NCBI RefSeq assembly: GCF_016086655.4
Contig: NC_052135.2
Coordinates: 20,426,363 to 20,490,362 of the forward strand
Length of the DNA: 64,000 nucleotides
Origin: Lepeophtheirus salmonis
Lineage: Eukaryota; Arthropoda; Copepoda; Siphonostomatoida; Caligidae
Direction: 5' to 3'
The stretch's first letter is position 1, and every line of letters begins with the position of its first letter. A model generated the notes under the pieces. The model worked only from the letters and a program-made list of their open reading frames with translations. It had not been told where the DNA came from and ran no database searches. The position numbers and the translations under genes were made by a program. This document shows, one piece after another, positions 61,641-64,000 of the stretch.

Positions 61641-62087
61641 GTGGAATTCATTTTTGTCGGCTGTTCTTCCACTGCTAGGATAGAATGAGCTTATAAATAT
61701 TAATTACCTTTTAAAAGTAGGGATGACCTAATGAAGCTTTCGGGAATGGTCTCTTTCAGGCAAATAAATTTAAATTTCTTCAGTAAATTTTGTTACCACC
61801 AACCACATCATTTCCATGCGACATATAAACAAAATATGGAAATATGAGTCCAAACAACCCCAGTTTACATTGCGTTGGAGCCTCTCAAAATACAATAAGT
61901 TCGAAAGAACAAGAAAGTAGCCAACTCCCCAATTCTTTTAGTTTCCAAACGACTCCAAAAGCTGAATTAAATGGACACGGGTATCAATAAAGTTCGATGA
62001 AGATCGGTCATGAGAAATCCATTCACCGATTAAAGAAAGATAATAGCGATAATATATGTAACCTATCCAAACAAAAGTACGGTAGAA

Positions 62088-62470
62088 TAATTTTTATTAA
62101 AGTTGACTGCAGATTACATATGTACTCTTCAATGAAATAGAGGGAATTTTTATCAATAAATTATTCTTAATAACTTTTTAGAGGACACGCAAATTGCTCA
62201 TAAAGAAGGCAATATTAATCTTCATTATAAAAGAATAAGAAATTGATCGATTTTATTTAAAATACCATATCGAGGTCAAATAAAGGTTCTAAGCTTTAGA
62301 TAAAATTAGTCGTCATCTTAAATCATCCCTGAAAATTGAATGATAAGCCTTTAATTCACTCAAAATGTTTATGAAGTATTGAAATAAAGAAATTAAGATT
62401 TTCTCATTTTCCTGATATTTATTTAAGATTATTTCAATGTTGACACACCCCATATTCCCTTATTCATATT
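62088..62470 (+). repeat. Dispersed repeat family A, copy near the right edge
   Basis: Runs from AAAGTTGACTGCAGATTACA through TTATCAATAAATTATTCTTA, AGGTCAAATAAAGGTTCTAA and GTTTATGAAGTATTG to GATTATTTCAATGTTGACAC. Nearly complete. Confidence 0.72.
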
Positions 62471-64000
62471 CTATTTGGTTTAATTGAGTTCAATCAGTCA
62501 TTTTTTGAACAAATATTGACTATGTGTTGTCATATGGGTTACTTTCCTTCAATTGGAATGGGGGGGGGTCGAATTTATATTTTCATGCACTCTAGATATT
62601 GTCCCTATTTAGAGCAAACCATTATTACTTCAAATTAATTTAATCAACCAACATAAATAAATTATGAATGTGAATGATTTTGAAGGGGCAATGTTTAAGT
62701 CAAAGAACAGAAATGAAAACAAAATAGAAAGCTCCAGCAAAGAAGAGTTTATGTTTGCACATAGATTATTTCTTTAGAGAAAAAATATAAATATACATTG
62801 TGTAACTATAAACAATGTAATTACGTACTCAGAGATGTAAATTCTAAGTATTAACTCACGTATAAAAAATTGTGTAGAATAGCAAATTTTTTTTACAAAA
62901 GATAGTGTCCTTATTAGAGCTTTATAAAATATGACCTTGTGGCATGGTAGTTTATTTATTTATTTTCGTTTAGGAATGATATTGTAACACCAAGAAAGTT
63001 AATAGGTGATAATTAAAATGCTTCTTAATGAAATATAAATATTGAGATTTTGTTTAAGTTTATATTTTTTTCATTATTGCATATTGAATTTTTTTTTCTA
63101 ATTCATAATTTTACCTTGCTTTATAAATTATTATTTAAATGTGTGGAATGGTGTTTTTAAATGAATTTCGATCGAAGTTATCCCAAAGGTTCTTATGAGA
63201 TTTGAAGCACAAAATAATCTGAAAGTGTAAAATAAAATTTATATAGTTTTAGTGTTTGAGATAATCTAATCACGGACCTGAATTAGTTTTGATATAAAGG
63301 CAAACAAAAAATCTCAAGATTGTCCCTATTTTGTAGAATTTTATTGTAGAAAGCAATAAGAAAGCATTTTCTGTTAAATTAAAGGTATTTGCAAGATAAA
63401 TATTTAAAAATGAACACTTGTCATTTTGGTCAAATCTGGCCTTTTTGGATAATATATGTAATCCCAACTATAAAATTATGGTTCAAATATGGTTAACATA
63501 TGGTTTTATAGGTTTTGATCTACCAAAAAAAAACAATAATCAACTTTAAAACGATAAAATCATTATTTTCCTTGCATACATAGCTTTAAAATTAAGAATG
63601 TACAATATTTTCAGAATTTTTAATTTTAACTTTCAATATATTCTCTTTGTAACTTTAGACTCTCCCAGAAAAGTTATCGACGGGACGGGTTACATAGATG
63701 GGAGAATCGCTGAGAGAAGTGGGTTGAGTTAAAAGGAGACTGTTGAAAAATATATAAATCGGATTTTTTTTTTTTCAAATCAACTCAATCAAACAACGGT
63801 TACAAGCAGTTGTTTGCGTCCAGAATGGTTTTAACTTTGCTGAGTAACTCTCAACAAGTGCTATATAGATGTGACTATCCTTTATTTATGAGTGCTGTCA
63901 TCTTCAGGTTTTGTTCGGAAGCTTTTTAACCCACCCTCATTTAATTGTATGTCAGGTAAGATATAAAGAAACACTATTTATCGACAACTTTTGAAAAAGC
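62471..64000. other. AT-rich background, no gene seen
   Basis: A G8-10 tract at about 62560 and a slightly GC-richer patch at 63665-63730 (GACGGGACGGGTTACATAGA). No frame or repeat recognised; the minus ORF at 63270 is unsupported. Confidence 0.5.

Noticed and set aside
1..64000. CRISPR arrays, operons, prokaryotic promoters, rRNA
   Set aside because: No regularly spaced repeats with unique spacers, no co-directional gene clusters and no rRNA-like segments. The intron and transposon content is eukaryotic.

Overview
The window is non-coding, repeat-dominated DNA from an animal nuclear genome. It is strongly AT-rich by eye, full of homopolymer and (TA)n runs, and has no tRNA, rRNA or recognisable host gene. 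The recognisable protein remains are all transposon-derived: Tc1/mariner transposases, a THAP/P-element-like transposase with a spliceosomal intron, an L1/Tx1-like non-LTR reverse transcriptase, and a hAT-like DNA transposon. The density of Tc1/mariner copies with conserved terminal inverted repeats (TIRs) suits an arthropod, plausibly a crustacean such as a parasitic copepod (salmon-louse type). That assignment is inference; no host gene fixes it.

Layout. 1-21 kb: AT-rich background with dispersed repeats here called A and C, two or three tRNA-derived SINE heads, a TA-flanked MITE family (E) and hAT-like MITE ends. 21-33 kb: a Tc1/mariner N-terminal relic, hAT-like MITEs (family D) with 8-bp target duplications at 26.0 and 30.7 kb, a mariner relic inserted in a family A copy (27.2-28.4 kb), and a Tc1 fragment at 32.6 kb. 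36.4-37.2 kb: an internally deleted Tc1/mariner element with both TIRs. 42.0-43.3 kb: the best preserved element, a 1256-bp DDxD Tc1/mariner transposon, markedly GC-richer than its surroundings and disabled by frameshifts and stops. 46.5-47.2 kb: a LINE C-terminal zinc-knuckle fragment between two diverged direct repeats. 49.6-51.1 kb: a Tc1 fragment, then a decayed THAP/P-element-like transposase on the minus strand. 57.9-61.7 kb: an L1/Tx1-like LINE relic split inside its reverse transcriptase by a 2226-bp element with TIRs of about 220 bp and an 8-bp target duplication. 61.7-64 kb: background plus one more family A copy.

Nothing acts as an operon or pathway. The content is a layered record of transposition: LINE first, hAT-like element into it; repeat A first, mariner into it. 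The most interesting items are the nested LINE/hAT-like structure with its long TIRs, the intron-bearing THAP/P-like relic, and several MITE families whose TIRs and target duplications can be read directly. I found no credible new cellular system.
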